Source: Eukaryota sp. TZLM1-RC (taxonomy: Eukaryota; Metamonada: BaSk clade). From it: a DNA stretch of 64,000 nt. Positions 11,075-22,900 of this stretch are shown here, one piece after another (position 1 is the stretch's first letter; each line of letters begins with the position of its first letter). The stretch is from NCBI GenBank assembly GCA_040285825.1, contig JAUPSS010000003.1:1674001-1738000 (forward strand), written 5' to 3'. Below the pieces are notes generated by a model. That model saw only the letters and a list, made by a program, of their open reading frames with translations. It did not search any database and was not told where the DNA came from. The position numbers were made by a program, and so were the translations under genes.

Positions 11075-11683
11075 TTAAGAAAACAGAGACGATGGATCTT
11101 CAATGTCAGATTCATCACTGGGGGATGAGGTTGTTTGCTGACCTTGTAATGAACTTGCAACTTCTACAGAGTTGCTGAGAGGTTCATCAGAAAACAGACC
11201 TTCACAAGATTGTTCTTCTTCGTTATCAGATTCAATAGTCTGAAGGTTCTTGCGTTGACTTAGGTTGAGGTTGTTGAGGGTGTAGAAGTAACGAAGAAAA
11301 AACTGTTCTTCTGATAAATCTCCACGGATAACCAGTGAGTCATAGGATTTCAACAAAGGTGGAGCAGAATTGAGAATTGACTCGCTGTTGCGTAAAACAT
11401 CGTCTATAGGAAACGTTTCGCAGAAGGATTTGAAGGAAGATGAATCCAAAGGGGGATCAAAAGTGCTCAACTCCTTCTGTACTGTGGCGACTAATGTGTT
11501 GTCAGATTCTGCGTGTCGGGACAGAGCAACAGACTCAGAATAAGGGAGAGTAACTTCATCCCGTGTGATAAATTCAGAATCTTCGAGTGTGTCTCTCAGA
11601 TTGGAAGAGAAGTCAGTAAGTTCGGTATTGTAAAAGTCAACGACAGCCTTAACTGAGGACTCTAAGGCACGTCGTAAAAACAT
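11075..11683 (-). CDS. BSD-domain-containing protein
   Basis: Predicted 202-residue protein from ATG 11681-11683. Residues about 85-140 (PIDDVLRNSESILNSAPPLL ... LVIRGDLSEEQFFLRYFYTL) match the BSD domain signature, which ends with F-x-RYFY. BSD domains occur in TFIIH p62 and in synapse-associated/BSDC1-type proteins; the N-terminal helix before the BSD domain here is more like the latter. The C-terminal 60 residues are acidic, Ser-rich and probably disordered. A family A 3' end lies only 54 bp upstream of the ATG. Confidence 0.7.
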   Translation of the reverse strand: MFLRRALESSVKAVVDFYNTELTDFSSNLRDTLEDSEFITRDEVTLPYSESVALSRHAESDNTLVATVQKELSTFDPPLDSSSFKSFCETFPIDDVLRNSESILNSAPPLLKSYDSLVIRGDLSEEQFFLRYFYTLNNLNLSQRKNLQTIESDNEEEQSCEGLFSDEPLSNSVEVASSLQGQQTTSSPSDESDIEDPSSLFS

Positions 11684-11737
11684 GTGATGGGGGAAGAGAT
11701 AAGAGGATTTGTAGATTGAAATATACGATCAAAGTTT

Positions 11738-11827
11738 ATATTTATTGAACGTGCACACTTAATTAAATTAACTCATAACTAATGGGACGACTATCATTGA
11801 ACCAAGATTTCCTCTACAAAATCTTGA
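11738..11827 (-). mobile_element. Family A retrotransposon 3' end, about 90 bp, upstream of the BSD gene
   Basis: Near-identical to the last 90 bp of other family A copies: codons for DFVEEILVQ, stop, short UTR, AATAAA. Orientation is the same as the BSD gene, and its end lies 54 bp before that ATG. Possible imperfect target duplication: CAAAGTTTAT on the left and CAAAGTCTTAT on the right. Confidence 0.85.
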
Positions 11828-11884
11828 AGTTGGAATTGAAACAAAGTCTTATAAAATACCTTGTTTTTTTATTCAACAAAAAAT

Positions 11885-13740
11885 ATGAAAACATAAAATA
11901 CACAATTAAAACTCCACATCCTCAAAACCTGCCTCCCCATCATCAAAACAATTAGTTGCCAAAGATTCGGAAGATTTCCCAAAAGAAGAAAGTGAATCAG
12001 AAATTAGTTTCACCATTCCCTTAAAAATAGAAAAGACAATCCTGTTTTGCCAGTAGACACGATTGAAAATTCTTCCAGTTCTTTCCTTTACAACTACAAC
12101 AAAATCCTCAAGGAAAGCCATAGCAGCCTTACGTAGAGATCCAAGCAAAGAAAAAACAAAGGGACATAAATTATTTTGGGCATGAGAATTTTCATTAATC
12201 GAGGAAATGGGTTTCGCATATTGAGCAATTTTATATTTTTCACCTGGAAGAAGAGGATTATTTACATCCGAGCTTATGAGATGTTCGTTAGAGGAATTAT
12301 AAGGGTCAATGTACATGGCGTCTAAAATAGTAAAACTATCATTTAAACCGGGAACAACTAGATCACCTCTTGTCAGACCCATAGAAGCTCTGTTGTAACG
12401 CGTACTATCAATATTGGGGTCATCAAGAATTAATTTTGATGACAGCGACTCTAAAAAGGAATCTACTCGATATGATTTGCACATTACATTAAATTGGTTC
12501 CTGATATTATTATTCACTTTGCTTCTAAATGTTATGAAATGTTTACAGTTCAAAAGATGAGTAAACAAAAGAGGTTTACCGCATTTACAAGTTGAATAAT
12601 TAGGCAAATTGGTTGGCCATAGAAAAAAACGAAAACGCATGTATAAAGGCCATTCACTGCTTTTAAAAAAAGTCCATAAACAGAGTGAATTTGAGTAACT
12701 AAAGCAGCAGCGGAACTATTACAAATGTCCTTTAAAAATTTTTAGAAAGCGGGATTTTAAGTTTTGGCCAAGCCAAGCCTTACTTCATAATCCAAGCTTT
12801 CATATAATTTAACCAAATGTACTGAAGCTTTATCAGGCAAAAACGTAATTTTGGGAGTGATCGGTTGGGAATATCTTGAACATTTTGAGGAAATAACTGA
12901 ATTCAGATATCACTAAACAAATCATCTAATTCAAAATACAGTTGATTTAAAAAAAAAATTTGATTCACCATGGATAACCTACATATCATAAGGAAAAACC
13001 TTTGGAAAAATACAAAAATACAATTTTTTCCACCTCCGAAAAGAGCTGCTGTACATAAAATCGAAAATTTAGTGAAAACAATTCCACCAAAATTCGCAGA
13101 TCAGAATACATGACTTCGAATTAAAAATTCATTTACTTTCAATACAGAAGAAACACATTGAACCCCAAGTTTGTTGAAATATATACAAAAATTAAGATAT
13201 ACTGAAAAGGGAGTTGAATTTAAAATATGAGAAAAATATTCCAGAATAACAAATTTTTAAAATAAAAAATTTGATGTACTTTTCAATATCACCTTCAGCA
13301 ATAAAGCTAAGATCCTTGCCGAAATTTGTGAAAAATTATTGAACCGGGAATAATTTCATCCAAATTACCTAGCCAATATCCAAAAAAAACTTCCACGCTT
13401 GTTGGTCATAATTAATGAAGGGAATCTGAGCATCATCAATCAATAAGGATTGTTTTGATCTTCCAATCAAGACACATTTAGGCGGATTTAAGGCTAATCC
13501 AATATCTTTGTATCTATGCCTTCAGAAACCCTACGAATTGTCCCAAAAGAACATAATAGAAATGTCAGCCATATAAACAACAATATGCAATGCAGGGATT
13601 TTTTTCGGGGTCATTTCAATAGTATTATGGATAGCCAAACAAAAAGGCAATGGAACAAGAGGACCATTTGTTTGCATGCTGTTGTTTGGACAATATGGAC
13701 AACGGTTCATCAATATGAACCAGGATCATCCTAGTTCACA
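11885..13740 (-). mobile_element. Family B non-LTR retrotransposon with reverse-transcriptase remnant
   Basis: The longest family B copy. From its 5' side (13740 downward) it shows an RT motif B-like GPLVPLPFCLAIHN, then VYMADISIM where YADD is expected, then GLALNPPKC (thumb-proximal motif). It continues as a broken LFGGGKN segment and then an open 244-codon ORF (12640-11906). That ORF carries the knuckle CKCGKPLLFTHLLNCKHF, RGDLVVPGLNDSFTILDAMY and NRVYWQNRIVFSIFKG. The damaged YADD box and multiple stops show it is inactive. The 3' end lies near 11885. Confidence 0.85.
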
Positions 13741-13779
13741 CCAAACGATGATTTTACAGTAAGAAAATTAAAAATAACT

Positions 13780-13920
13780 TAGATGCCGTTAGGCAGAAAT
13801 ACCAATGACAAAAAGAAGAAGAAAAGCTTTGTTAATGAAAATACTTGTTCTTGAACAAGTGCCACGTAATCATGAGAATTCCTGATCTGTCGATCAGGTT
13901 AGTTTATCAGTAACAACAAC
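13780..13920 (+). repeat. Dispersed repeat shared with 62945-63090 (probable Fanzor 5' part)
   Basis: GATGCCGTTAGG followed by AGAAATACCAA and an AAAAAG-rich tract is found at both places. At 62.9 kb it lies upstream of Fanzor coding sequence on the same strand, so this copy is probably an isolated Fanzor 5' fragment. It contains a small perfect palindrome (ACTTGTTC TT GAACAAGT). Confidence 0.5.
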
Positions 13921-14553
13921 ATTAATTTCTAATGTTATGATTGTGTTAACTTTATCCGTTATACTATTGTACAATAGTTAATCTGATATAGGGATAATCG
14001 CAAACGGTGAACTACTGAAAACTGCCACTTGCAAAATTGTTCTTCAAAATAATCGAATTTTTGGCTTCAGAAACATTCACTGAGGAACTGTTGTGCTAAA
14101 AAACAAAACCATCGTCACAAAGAGTCAAACGAAATCAACCTTCTGAAGAGAGTGAGAAACCAGAGTTAACACCTCCTTCTCCTGAAATACTGACCCAATA
14201 CGAATTTGTTACACATGGTAACGCCAACCCTGAACTTGTGGACAATCGTGTCTGGCAGTACATGATTCGTCTTGGTAAGCCGGCATGGTACATCTCTAAC
14301 AAAATCATATGCCGACTAGTTTAACAATGGTTAATTGAAAATTGAAATCAATTACAAACATTTTTCTAACCAAATCGAAACATTAATATGAACTTCTGGA
14401 AGTGACAGATGGTATTATTTTACTTCCAGATGCGAATATATCGTGATGTACAATACTGCTGTGTATTCTCCCAGCAAATTTTAGACTATTTCCAGCACAT
14501 GATTTTTGACTTGAACGAGATATTAGGGCTTTCAGTAGAGTGTATAGTGCAAA
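13921..14553. other. Degenerate region with coding-like stretch
   Basis: Plus-strand 14110-14310 reads openly as a protein-like segment (including NPELVDNRVWQYMIRLGKPA) and is then interrupted by stops. I do not recognise the family. It looks like a decayed gene rather than a working one. Confidence 0.3.
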
Positions 14554-14727
14554 ATGGCCAGAAAAGTGGAAGAACATGACTTAGACATAGATGATCATCC
14601 TCCAGAGCTTGTCACTATTCGAGAACTGGAAAATATTTTAAGTCTTCTCTCCAAGGGTATTCTCAATCACAAATTTGATGAAATTGTTGCTGTTAATCAA
14701 GTGATGAGTATAGTGAATTTCTTTTAA
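14554..14727 (+). CDS. Short ORF, 57 codons, unknown
   Basis: ATG 14554 to TAA 14725-14727. It is acidic at the start (EEHDLDIDDHP), followed by a predicted amphipathic helix (ELENILSLLSKGI). No family recognised; it may be part of the degenerate region before it. Confidence 0.2.
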   Translation: MARKVEEHDLDIDDHPPELVTIRELENILSLLSKGILNHKFDEIVAVNQVMSIVNFF

Positions 14728-14821
14728 TATGTTGACTGTTAGCGAATCATCTCCAATTTCAATCCCTCTACCAGAATCCATCACAACAATTTTAAATAGG
14801 CTGTGGAACCGTATGAATAAT

Positions 14822-15895
14822 TCAACTAAAAAATTTATCTACAAGTTCAGGATGCATATCTGCTAAATGATCCCACACTTCACATTGAGAAAACAACCTA
14901 GAACACAGATTGCAGCGCCTTTTACGTTTTGGACACTTCTTAAAATGAATAGTAAAATCCCCTCTGGTAGTATTGTAATGGCAAAGTGAGCAGGTAGCAG
15001 CAAGCCCAGCAACCAATCTCCTTATGGGATGGTTGGGAAAAGAATTGAAAGAGGAGCGACAAGATGGACATTTGTCAACCACTACACAATCTTGGCAAAA
15101 GAGAGAGTGACAACAACTTGCTTCAATGGCATCTTGGAGAACTTCTAAGCAAATTGGACATCGAAGATCATCACTACAGGTCACTTCAACCATGAATTTC
15201 TGGTAGTTCTCATCACTTGACTTTCCCCGAATCACTACATCCCCATAATTAGGGACAACATCGCGAGAATTGGGGTTGGGGTTAAAGGCTTCTGTAACTT
15301 CATCAATCCCACTAACTTCACCTTTGGCAATCTTGCCCAAAAAACAAAAGAAACCTGCGAAGGAAACCTTACTGATGTCTTGACCTTCACTGAAGTGGTC
15401 CCAACATTGTTTAATCTTGTCACCAGAAACCCTGGACCTGAACATTTGAAGCAAGGGCAGCACAGACTGTCTAGAAGCAGGACCTTGAATTCCAAGTTTA
15501 TCAAAAGAAGAAGCGGCAAATACGACAGCATCTGGCGTAGGATAGATGCATGTAGAAGGAATGTCATGAGAAGGGGGAGTGGAGACAGAAATGGAGGAGA
15601 AAGTGGGTGGGGTATAGTGGGAGAGAGAATCAATTTGGGAGTGTGTAGGAATGGATTGAGGAGATGTCTGAAGAAGAGATATAGCACGAAAGAGGATAAC
15701 GGCATCGGAAAATGTTATGTCGGAAGGGCTGAGGAAGAGTGCTGATATGCAGGTTTTGAGAGCGCTATTGGGAACCGATGAGCTCGATAATGCTTGATGA
15801 AACAAACTACGAGGAACGTCTTTACCTATGGGTCCCTGGTTGAAAGAAGACAGGACATCATAAGTGTACAAAAGCTCGACCAAAGTAAAGGTCAT
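14822..15895 (-). CDS. RING-finger / TRAF-type zinc-finger protein, probable E3 ubiquitin ligase
   Basis: Predicted 357 residues from ATG 15893-15895. The N-terminal 200 residues look like two degenerate EF-hand-type helical modules without canonical calcium loops. A RING finger follows at about residues 240-280 (CPICLEVL ... CCHSLFCQDC ... CPSC). Then come TRAF-type Cys/His pairs to the end (CSLCHYNTTRGDF, H-x3-C, CNLCSRLF, H-x3-H). Known RING plus TRAF-zinc proteins are E3 ligases; the substrate is unknown. Asn-Pro residues near 205 come from a short telomere-like tract. A family A retro 3' end sits 68 bp upstream. Confidence 0.8.
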   Translation of the reverse strand: MTFTLVELLYTYDVLSSFNQGPIGKDVPRSLFHQALSSSSVPNSALKTCISALFLSPSDITFSDAVILFRAISLLQTSPQSIPTHSQIDSLSHYTPPTFSSISVSTPPSHDIPSTCIYPTPDAVVFAASSFDKLGIQGPASRQSVLPLLQMFRSRVSGDKIKQCWDHFSEGQDISKVSFAGFFCFLGKIAKGEVSGIDEVTEAFNPNPNSRDVVPNYGDVVIRGKSSDENYQKFMVEVTCSDDLRCPICLEVLQDAIEASCCHSLFCQDCVVVDKCPSCRSSFNSFPNHPIRRLVAGLAATCSLCHYNTTRGDFTIHFKKCPKRKRRCNLCSRLFSQCEVWDHLADMHPELVDKFFS

Positions 15896-15961
15896 GGTTC
15901 AATTGTGTCAATAGGTTAATATTGTGTAGATTCATAAACACATATTTTATTCAAACAAAAT

Positions 15962-16054
15962 ATCGGATTTATTGAATTTGCACACTTGATTAAATTAAAT
16001 CATAACTAATGGGACGACTATCATTAAACCAAGATTTCCTCTACAAAATCTATA
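15962..16054 (-). mobile_element. Family A retrotransposon 3' end with 11-bp target duplication
   Basis: A 93-bp, strongly 5'-truncated insertion, flanked by TCAAACAAAAT at 15951-15961 and 16055-16065. On the minus strand it carries the last family A codons, stop, UTR and AATAAA. It is oriented like the downstream RING gene. Confidence 0.85.
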
Positions 16055-16079
16055 TCAAACAAAATTGAAATCAAAACTA

Positions 16080-16265
16080 TAAATCAATCTCCTCAAACTC
16101 CACATCTACTATTCAAAACTTACCTACAGCATTTGCTTTATAAAATCTTCCTAGTAATAACAAAGAGCTAGAAACAAGCCTATGCATTCCTTTAAAAATA
16201 GAAACTACAATTCTGTTTTGCCAAAAGGTTCGGTCAAATATTTTTCCTATGTATTTTCAAGTGTC
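16080..16265 (-). mobile_element. Short family B/C retrotransposon 3' fragment
   Basis: The minus-strand reading contains a FWQNRIVVSIFKGM-type segment and the acidic EVDFEE-like tail seen in family B copies. Frameshifts are present and the fragment stops near 16265. Confidence 0.65.
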
Positions 16266-16339
16266 GTTGATTAATGAAGCTTTCAACTCAGCTAAAAGTC
16301 CTGTTTGTTTTGAAAAGGTTGCTACGTCTTTGAGAGTAA

Positions 16340-16545
16340 CAAGTCCCTAATTTCATATGAGAGAAAAGACTCCTGTTACTACATGTCATGGTTTATTAGC
16401 TTGTAATAGTGAGAGTTGCAAACACAGTAACAAAGGCTGTGCAAAGCGATTCAATAGAAACAAGCTGGTTCGACTGAATATGTTTGCAATTAATGAAGCC
16501 AGAATGAGTGGTAATGAAAGGCCTCAGTATCTGTGTATTAGATAG
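16340..16545 (+). pseudogene. Fanzor C-terminal remnant, catalytic Asp lost
   Basis: Encodes CHGLLACNSESCKH, then RFNRNKLVRLNMFAI and SGNERPQYL, to a TAG at 16543-16545. This is the Fanzor zinc-ribbon/RuvC-III segment (compare CKSCESLWNRDRKASLNM at 52.4 kb). The RuvC-III aspartate is replaced by asparagine (NRN). Only about 60 codons remain. Confidence 0.75.
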
Positions 16546-16549
16546 TTTT

Positions 16550-16924
16550 TGTAATTATTCCGCAGCAAAATAGATCATGTATTTATGGGAATTTCCGACC
16601 AAATTTTGGATTTGTGAAAATCAAGAGAATTCCTTTTTTGTAATTCCTTTTACAAGAGTCAACAATGGGTTTTATACTGATGATTGTAAATAGTAAGTTA
16701 TTTTTTCAATAAAGTTTTGACAACACCAATGTTGCTTGAATTACTTTTTACGGAAGCCTTGAATGGAGAGATAGTGAATTATGAGTAACCATTGCATAAC
16801 ATCGAAACGATGCGTATATTACATCACTTCTTCAAAGAATACTTCCAACCTTGTATCTTTCAATTGTTTAAAAACAGCAATAGTCTCAGTAAAAATACAA
16901 TGTTTTATTAAATTAAGACAAAAA
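16550..16924. other. Spacer with dynein 3' flank
   Basis: No gene seen. An AATAAA-like signal for the minus-strand dynein gene may lie near 16900 (plus TTTATT). Confidence 0.3.
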
Positions 16925-19900
16925 TTATATAATATTCAGCAATAAGCAACAACCGCTCAAAATCCAATGGGAGTCGTGATCAACAGTAGTTAAATCGGCT
17001 TCAAACACAAACCCAACCCCCATAGCATTCTTTCGCTCCTGAGTAACATATACTGGTGTTTTAAAAGAACTGAAAACTTTTAATCTAGATTGTTCAATGG
17101 GAATAATTTGTAAAATTGGTAATGGTGAAATCAATTTTCCTGGAATTTGAGGACATAAATGACCCTTTTCTAAATCCCAATGTGCACCTTCCAAATACAA
17201 TCCAGAAACATAACAACCATCTTCTAAAGCTTCAGGTACTTCATCAGCTGACGTATAAGATGTAACCCTTGTATACAACTTTGATTTATCGAGTGGCCAT
17301 CCGTATTTTCTACATGTTGTTTGAACCAAGGCTGAGATAAACGACTCAGGCACATGGAGACCCGCAAGCCAAACAACCTTGGGAACACCATCATGTACCC
17401 AAGAATGGTATTGTTCATAACGACTTTGGAGATGTTCCAGCCAATTAGCAAGGTTTTTCTCAGTAGCAGGAGCATGAACCTTCCAAATAGATGGCAAGGC
17501 CCCATTAAGTAACGAGTTTGCTAGTTCATCCAGTTCAGCGGACATGCCAATTTCGCCAGCGATACCACGTAGCAGGTTCGTCAAGGAGGTATCAATTTGG
17601 GAGACTAGGTTGTTGAAACGTTCTAATTCTTGAAGCAAAACAATAGACAAGGGAGGAACATCTTTGCCCAAAGCTTTGCGAATCTTGGGTACATCAAACT
17701 CTTCATTATTAGCCAGCTTTTCTTTAATACCCTTAGCTATTGATGCGACGTAATCTTCTCTTGAAGTTTCCTGACCACTTGCTTGAGTTCTGGGCTGCAG
17801 TTCAATCATTTGACGCCATAGCTCCCGAGCAGAGAGGGTGTAGAATTGAATTTCAGTATTGGGATGGAGACCGAACAGCTCTGGTGAATTAAACATTGGA
17901 ATTGAATTAATGTAATTGACAAAGGAAGAATAATTATGATCTTTTGGTATAGTATAAGCAAATGAATCATCAGCAAAGAAGCTAAAGGGCTGGAAGGTAT
18001 CAAACAGAAAATCTCCCATATACTCTTCCAAATAAGACAAAATTACCCTCCGATCCCAGTCATCTGAGCATCTTCCACCATAGAAAACTTCACCTACCAG
18101 ATAGCGAAGAGATTCCCAAGGAATCTGTTGTTCACCATTATCATATGCCTTGTTCAGGTAGGTTGAAAGCATTTCCATTGATGTCAGAAAATCTGATTCG
18201 TTAAAATCATAAGGTACGTTAAACCCAATCTTTCCATACTTTCTTCGTTCTTGAACCACAGCATGGAAGAAAGCCAGAACAAAGAGCAGCGGCTTGAATG
18301 CGGGATGTCTACACTGTTCTAATGAATCGGGAGAGAGACGCGCAAAGGTAGAGGTGAGATTCAATGCCAAAGAATTGGGTGGTTCAGTAACAACTTTCAA
18401 GGAACGCTGCAGGATGCCCATGGGGAATTTGTCAGAAGGTTCAGTGGTCAGCCAAAGTCTAAACTCAGCATGGAACTTTGGAATGGTCTGAATGGTAGCT
18501 TCTAACTCGCGAAGCCAGTCTCCCAGTAAATGGCAATTTTGCAGGACCACCCAATGCCCTCTGGAAGCCCCCATTGTGAGTAATTGGAGTGCAGGATCTT
18601 CTTGCCCTTGACCCAAAGAAAGCGATTTGTACTTTCCATTTTGAACAAATCCCAATTTTTTAGCAAGCTTTTCAATCTCAGAAGCAGGATCGGCACCAGG
18701 AGAAAGGATGAATACAATAGGAGAAAATGCAGTCGATTGTTTATAAACAGAATGATATTCAAGAACGGGAGGTTTGACATAGGTTTCGCCTAAATTCTCA
18801 ACAATGAATTTAGAAATTGCAATCATAATTCTATCTTGTCGAACACATCTTAAAACCATCAATAAGGAAAAAGAATCAACACTACCAAAAGGATCTGGTA
18901 AAGGAACTGACTCGGGCTGACCGTGCAACACCCATGATCTCCATTCATTAGGGTTTGATGTGACGTCATGTTGGATGGAAGAAAAAGCATCGAATTTAGC
19001 TAAAAACTCCAAATCTTTCCAGGCTTGAGGGTTGATAAAGTCTTTCACATTCTCAGGTAATGGAGATTCAGGATCGGAAAGTGATACGTTTCCAGTCAAA
19101 AAGAACTCCAGGTAACCATTTGGAAGTTTCCCATCATTTTTCAGAATCTTGTTGGTCATTTCAAATGAAAACAAAAGCTTATGGCTTCCAAATAGCCCCA
19201 AACAAGTATAAGTGTAAATATTACTCGTTAACGTATCGATAATATTCTCAATTCTGGTCAAAGTTCCTAATGCTGTTGGAGCTTGGGCTAATGATTCTCT
19301 AAAAACTTCCAAGAAGGCTTCCAAAGAATATTCATACATTGAGGAGATGATAGACATTGATGACATTACAAAGAACAGGATAGAGCCTCTTACGGCAACA
19401 GGCAAGTATATGGAACAAGCTTCAGAAATTTGGTCACTTGTGACTTTTGATTGTTCAAGTGATTGGGCAACAGCGATTGCGTTCTTTTTAGCTTCTTCCA
19501 AAGTTTGAATAAGATCAGTGTTTGAAAGAATATCTCCTTCAGAATTAACTAATTCGCGCAACAAAGAATCTTCTAATTCTTGCAGGGTAGACTTCATTTC
19601 AGACATTTCTATAACCAACTTGTTCCGCTGGGTTGATAAATCAGAACGTTCAAAAGCAATAACTTCGTTCAAAAGTTGTTCAGAGAGTCCCTTTTCAGTA
19701 ACAGTAAAGTTAATCAGTAGCACTTTGCCTTGCACTTCGGGGGAATAATGAGGATTTGAGAGTTTAGTGGTCATGTAGAGCTTAAAATCGGGGGAAACTG
19801 GCAGTACTTTGTCATTAAAATTAACAAATTCTTGGTTGTTTTGCTTAAAATAGTTTTGTTCAAGTAATGGATTAATTACTGGGTCAACGTATTCATCAAT

Positions 19901-22900
19901 ATTCTCAAACATAAAGGGAAAACCAAAATTAATAGCTTGTTCCAAATCTCTGATGAAATTAGGGTCAGAAAAGGAACTAATTTTGAGCTTATCCTCACGT
20001 GCTTTGATCCACTTGACCGCTTGCATCTGTGGATCAATTAACAAAGGCCATCGAGAGCCTCTTGTGGTTAGAATAGCATTTTGGACAGATAGCTCGTCCT
20101 TTGGTAATGATTCCTTGTTCCACTTGGTGACTTCAACATCGTCAGTTAAATGTTCTTCCAACTTGAAAGGTGTGGAAACTGGAATCTTGGCTTGTCTAAG
20201 GTCGTTTGTCCATCGTTCAAGTAAGTTTGATCTGAAATCAAAGTTAAAAGGACCAGAATAGGAAAGAAAAGCTGCAGTCAAAAGGCAATCGCCAATCAAA
20301 TTAACCCTATTTTCCTTTAATTCTTGGATTTTAACCCCCCAACGATCACGCTCACTTCCCAGTCCATCAATCAGTTTCTTTGCCGCATTTAGTTGTCGTT
20401 CTTGAAGGTCAGCAAGGTCTTTTAATTGCTTCTGTTCACCTCTTGCCTGAGAAAACTGTTCATCAAGTGAAGCCAATTGTGTCGACAATTCTTCTAATTG
20501 TTGTTTTGTTTTTTCTAAATCATTTGTAGCTTGTACTAGTGACTTTTCTGCTGCTTCTACTGCTTTTTTCCTTGGCTCAACGTCCTTATAAATCTTATGG
20601 TAATCAACCATACCATCAACCCACACAAAGAGTTTCCCAGCTGCATAAGAGACAGAACTGATAGCTTCTTCATTAAAGCCTGCCATTTTATAGTATTTGT
20701 TGACCTTTCGAACTTGTGAATCAAGCAGATTGTCCTTATCAATGTTGACCAAGTCGTAAAGGAAAGAAGGTCCCATCATAGCTTTAATTCCTTTCCAAGA
20801 GATATCTTTATGGTTCACCAGAAGCGCAACACATTCCATGACTGAGAGAACCACGGGGGGTGGAGCGGGCATTGATTTGATTTCTTGCAGGTCCTGCCTG
20901 GCAATACAGTCCAAAGCTTCAGCAGCAGCTGTTAGGGCGGGAATCGCCGCCTCAAGAGCCTGTTCCGCCTCTGCTTTATCGAGCGTGATTTTTTCAAAAG
21001 CAACTGCCAACTCGGCTGATTTAGTTTCTGTATGTTCTTTCTTAATGTTGGCTTCCTTTGTACCCTCTTCTATTTGGGCTAGTAAAGCATTGACTTCGGT
21101 TGTTTTGCTTTCAACTTCTTTTTTACTTACAACTAGCTGTCGCTGCAGCTTATCAACTTCCTCAGCAGCAGAAACCAGCCTTCCCAAACCAATTCCAAAC
21201 CTATCAATCATTTCATCTGATTGAGCACGTTTTTCTGATAGAAGCGACTTGTACTTGGAGAGGTAATCGAGGTAGTTCTTGGGAGTTACATACGCATACC
21301 GACGTAATGTTTCCTGAAACTTCTCACTAGCTTTAGTAACGGAACAATGTACAAAAACTGCATGGTTGACAATAGAAGGTAACAAATCTTCTTCTACATC
21401 AATAGTGTCAAAAAACACAGAGGCAACTGATTGAAGAGCATCACGTGGCCAGGGGGTAAACCAGTCAAGAACTGTGTTTGAAACTAACCCTGGGAAGTTT
21501 CTACAACGTTTTCTCAAAGTGTCACCTGCAGGAGACATCGCTAACACTATATGTAAATTATCCCTGCACTTATTAACAAAGTAATTCCAACAAGAATCTT
21601 TTGTATCAAGTAGTCCATGTAACCGAACCTCTCCCCTCACAGAATCGATCAGTTGAGCCTTCTCATCATCAGCATAGAGTGCAGGAACCATTCCTGTAGT
21701 GAGCATTGAGTTGAGAATGTCCAGGAAAGAATCATTGACAACGTGAGCGTCGGTGAAGAGAAATACCATTGACTTGTTTTCAATACCTAACTTGTAATAC
21801 AAAGTTTTAATATTCTCTCTAAACTCAGATTCACCATATCCTCTGCTTAAAGTAATAGAAAAAACTTCAAAGCCAACAATATAAGCGGCGAGCCTGGCTA
21901 AGGATTGTTTGCCAGAACCCCCCACACCAACAAGCAAACAATTACCCCTTGGAATCTTCAAAACTCTGATGATTCTGGTTAAATGTTCAAGAGCATCATT
22001 AAACATGACCAAGTTCATTTTAGAATCTCTGTTTTTAGAGCTGAAATCTTCTAGAACAGCTTCTATAATTGGTTTAATTGTGGAATAATCAGTCAAATCT
22101 TCATATAACTCAATTGCTTCTTCATCATCCAATCGTTTCAAAACTTCCTTAAAATCACCAAATATAACAGGATCGGCTGTGACCAAGGAACTATCGATAC
22201 CAGGAAGTTCTTCAACAAGTTCACTGATCTTGGAGTTGACCAGATTCTTATCATTTTCGTTGATTAAGCGGTCATGGAACACTCGGAGACATTCGTGGCG
22301 CCAGAGCCTTGCAAACTGGTTTGAATCAGAGAACTTATCAACTGTGGCTAAGCATATACCTTCAAAAACTCTAGACAAATCTCTTAAATTAAATACATAA
22401 TGGAATTTGGAAGGGGTAGCGGGAAGATTCTTCTCAATATGCTTGTAAAGAGAAAGGGTTTTCTCTGGTAAAAGTTTCCCAATTGATTGAATTCCTTCAG
22501 TAAATGGTTTTAAATATGAATTGAGAATAGAATTAAAAATATGTGACAATGCATTATCTGAAGGAAAAGTAATATTAAACACACTAAATAAGGAAACAAA
22601 TCTCGCATCAATGGGGTTTCTACCTGCACAAGGAGGTACCATCGCACAAACATAGCTTAAATCACGAATACTTTTCCAATTGAAAGGTTCTTCTCTATGG
22701 AAAAAACCTTGCTTCTCAATTAAAAGCTTCATTAAAGCAATAGATTGTTGGGTTCCGTAAATATCAATAGTAGGCATATTGACATCATCAACAAAGAATA
22801 ACAGCTTCTTTCCCTTTGGTGGTCCAAATACGGCAGCTGATCTCTTATCTACATTCTCTTCTATTAAAGACTGGACATCCATTGAAGAAGTTCGTGAAGA

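Noticed and set aside
15380-15745. 121-codon plus-strand ORF and 156-codon minus ORF inside the RING gene
   Set aside because: Both are other-frame shadows of the RING gene, which has clear zinc-finger motifs.
20838-21224. 128-codon ORF opposite the dynein stalk
   Set aside because: Antisense shadow of the coiled-coil stalk with Ser/Ala bias typical of such shadows.
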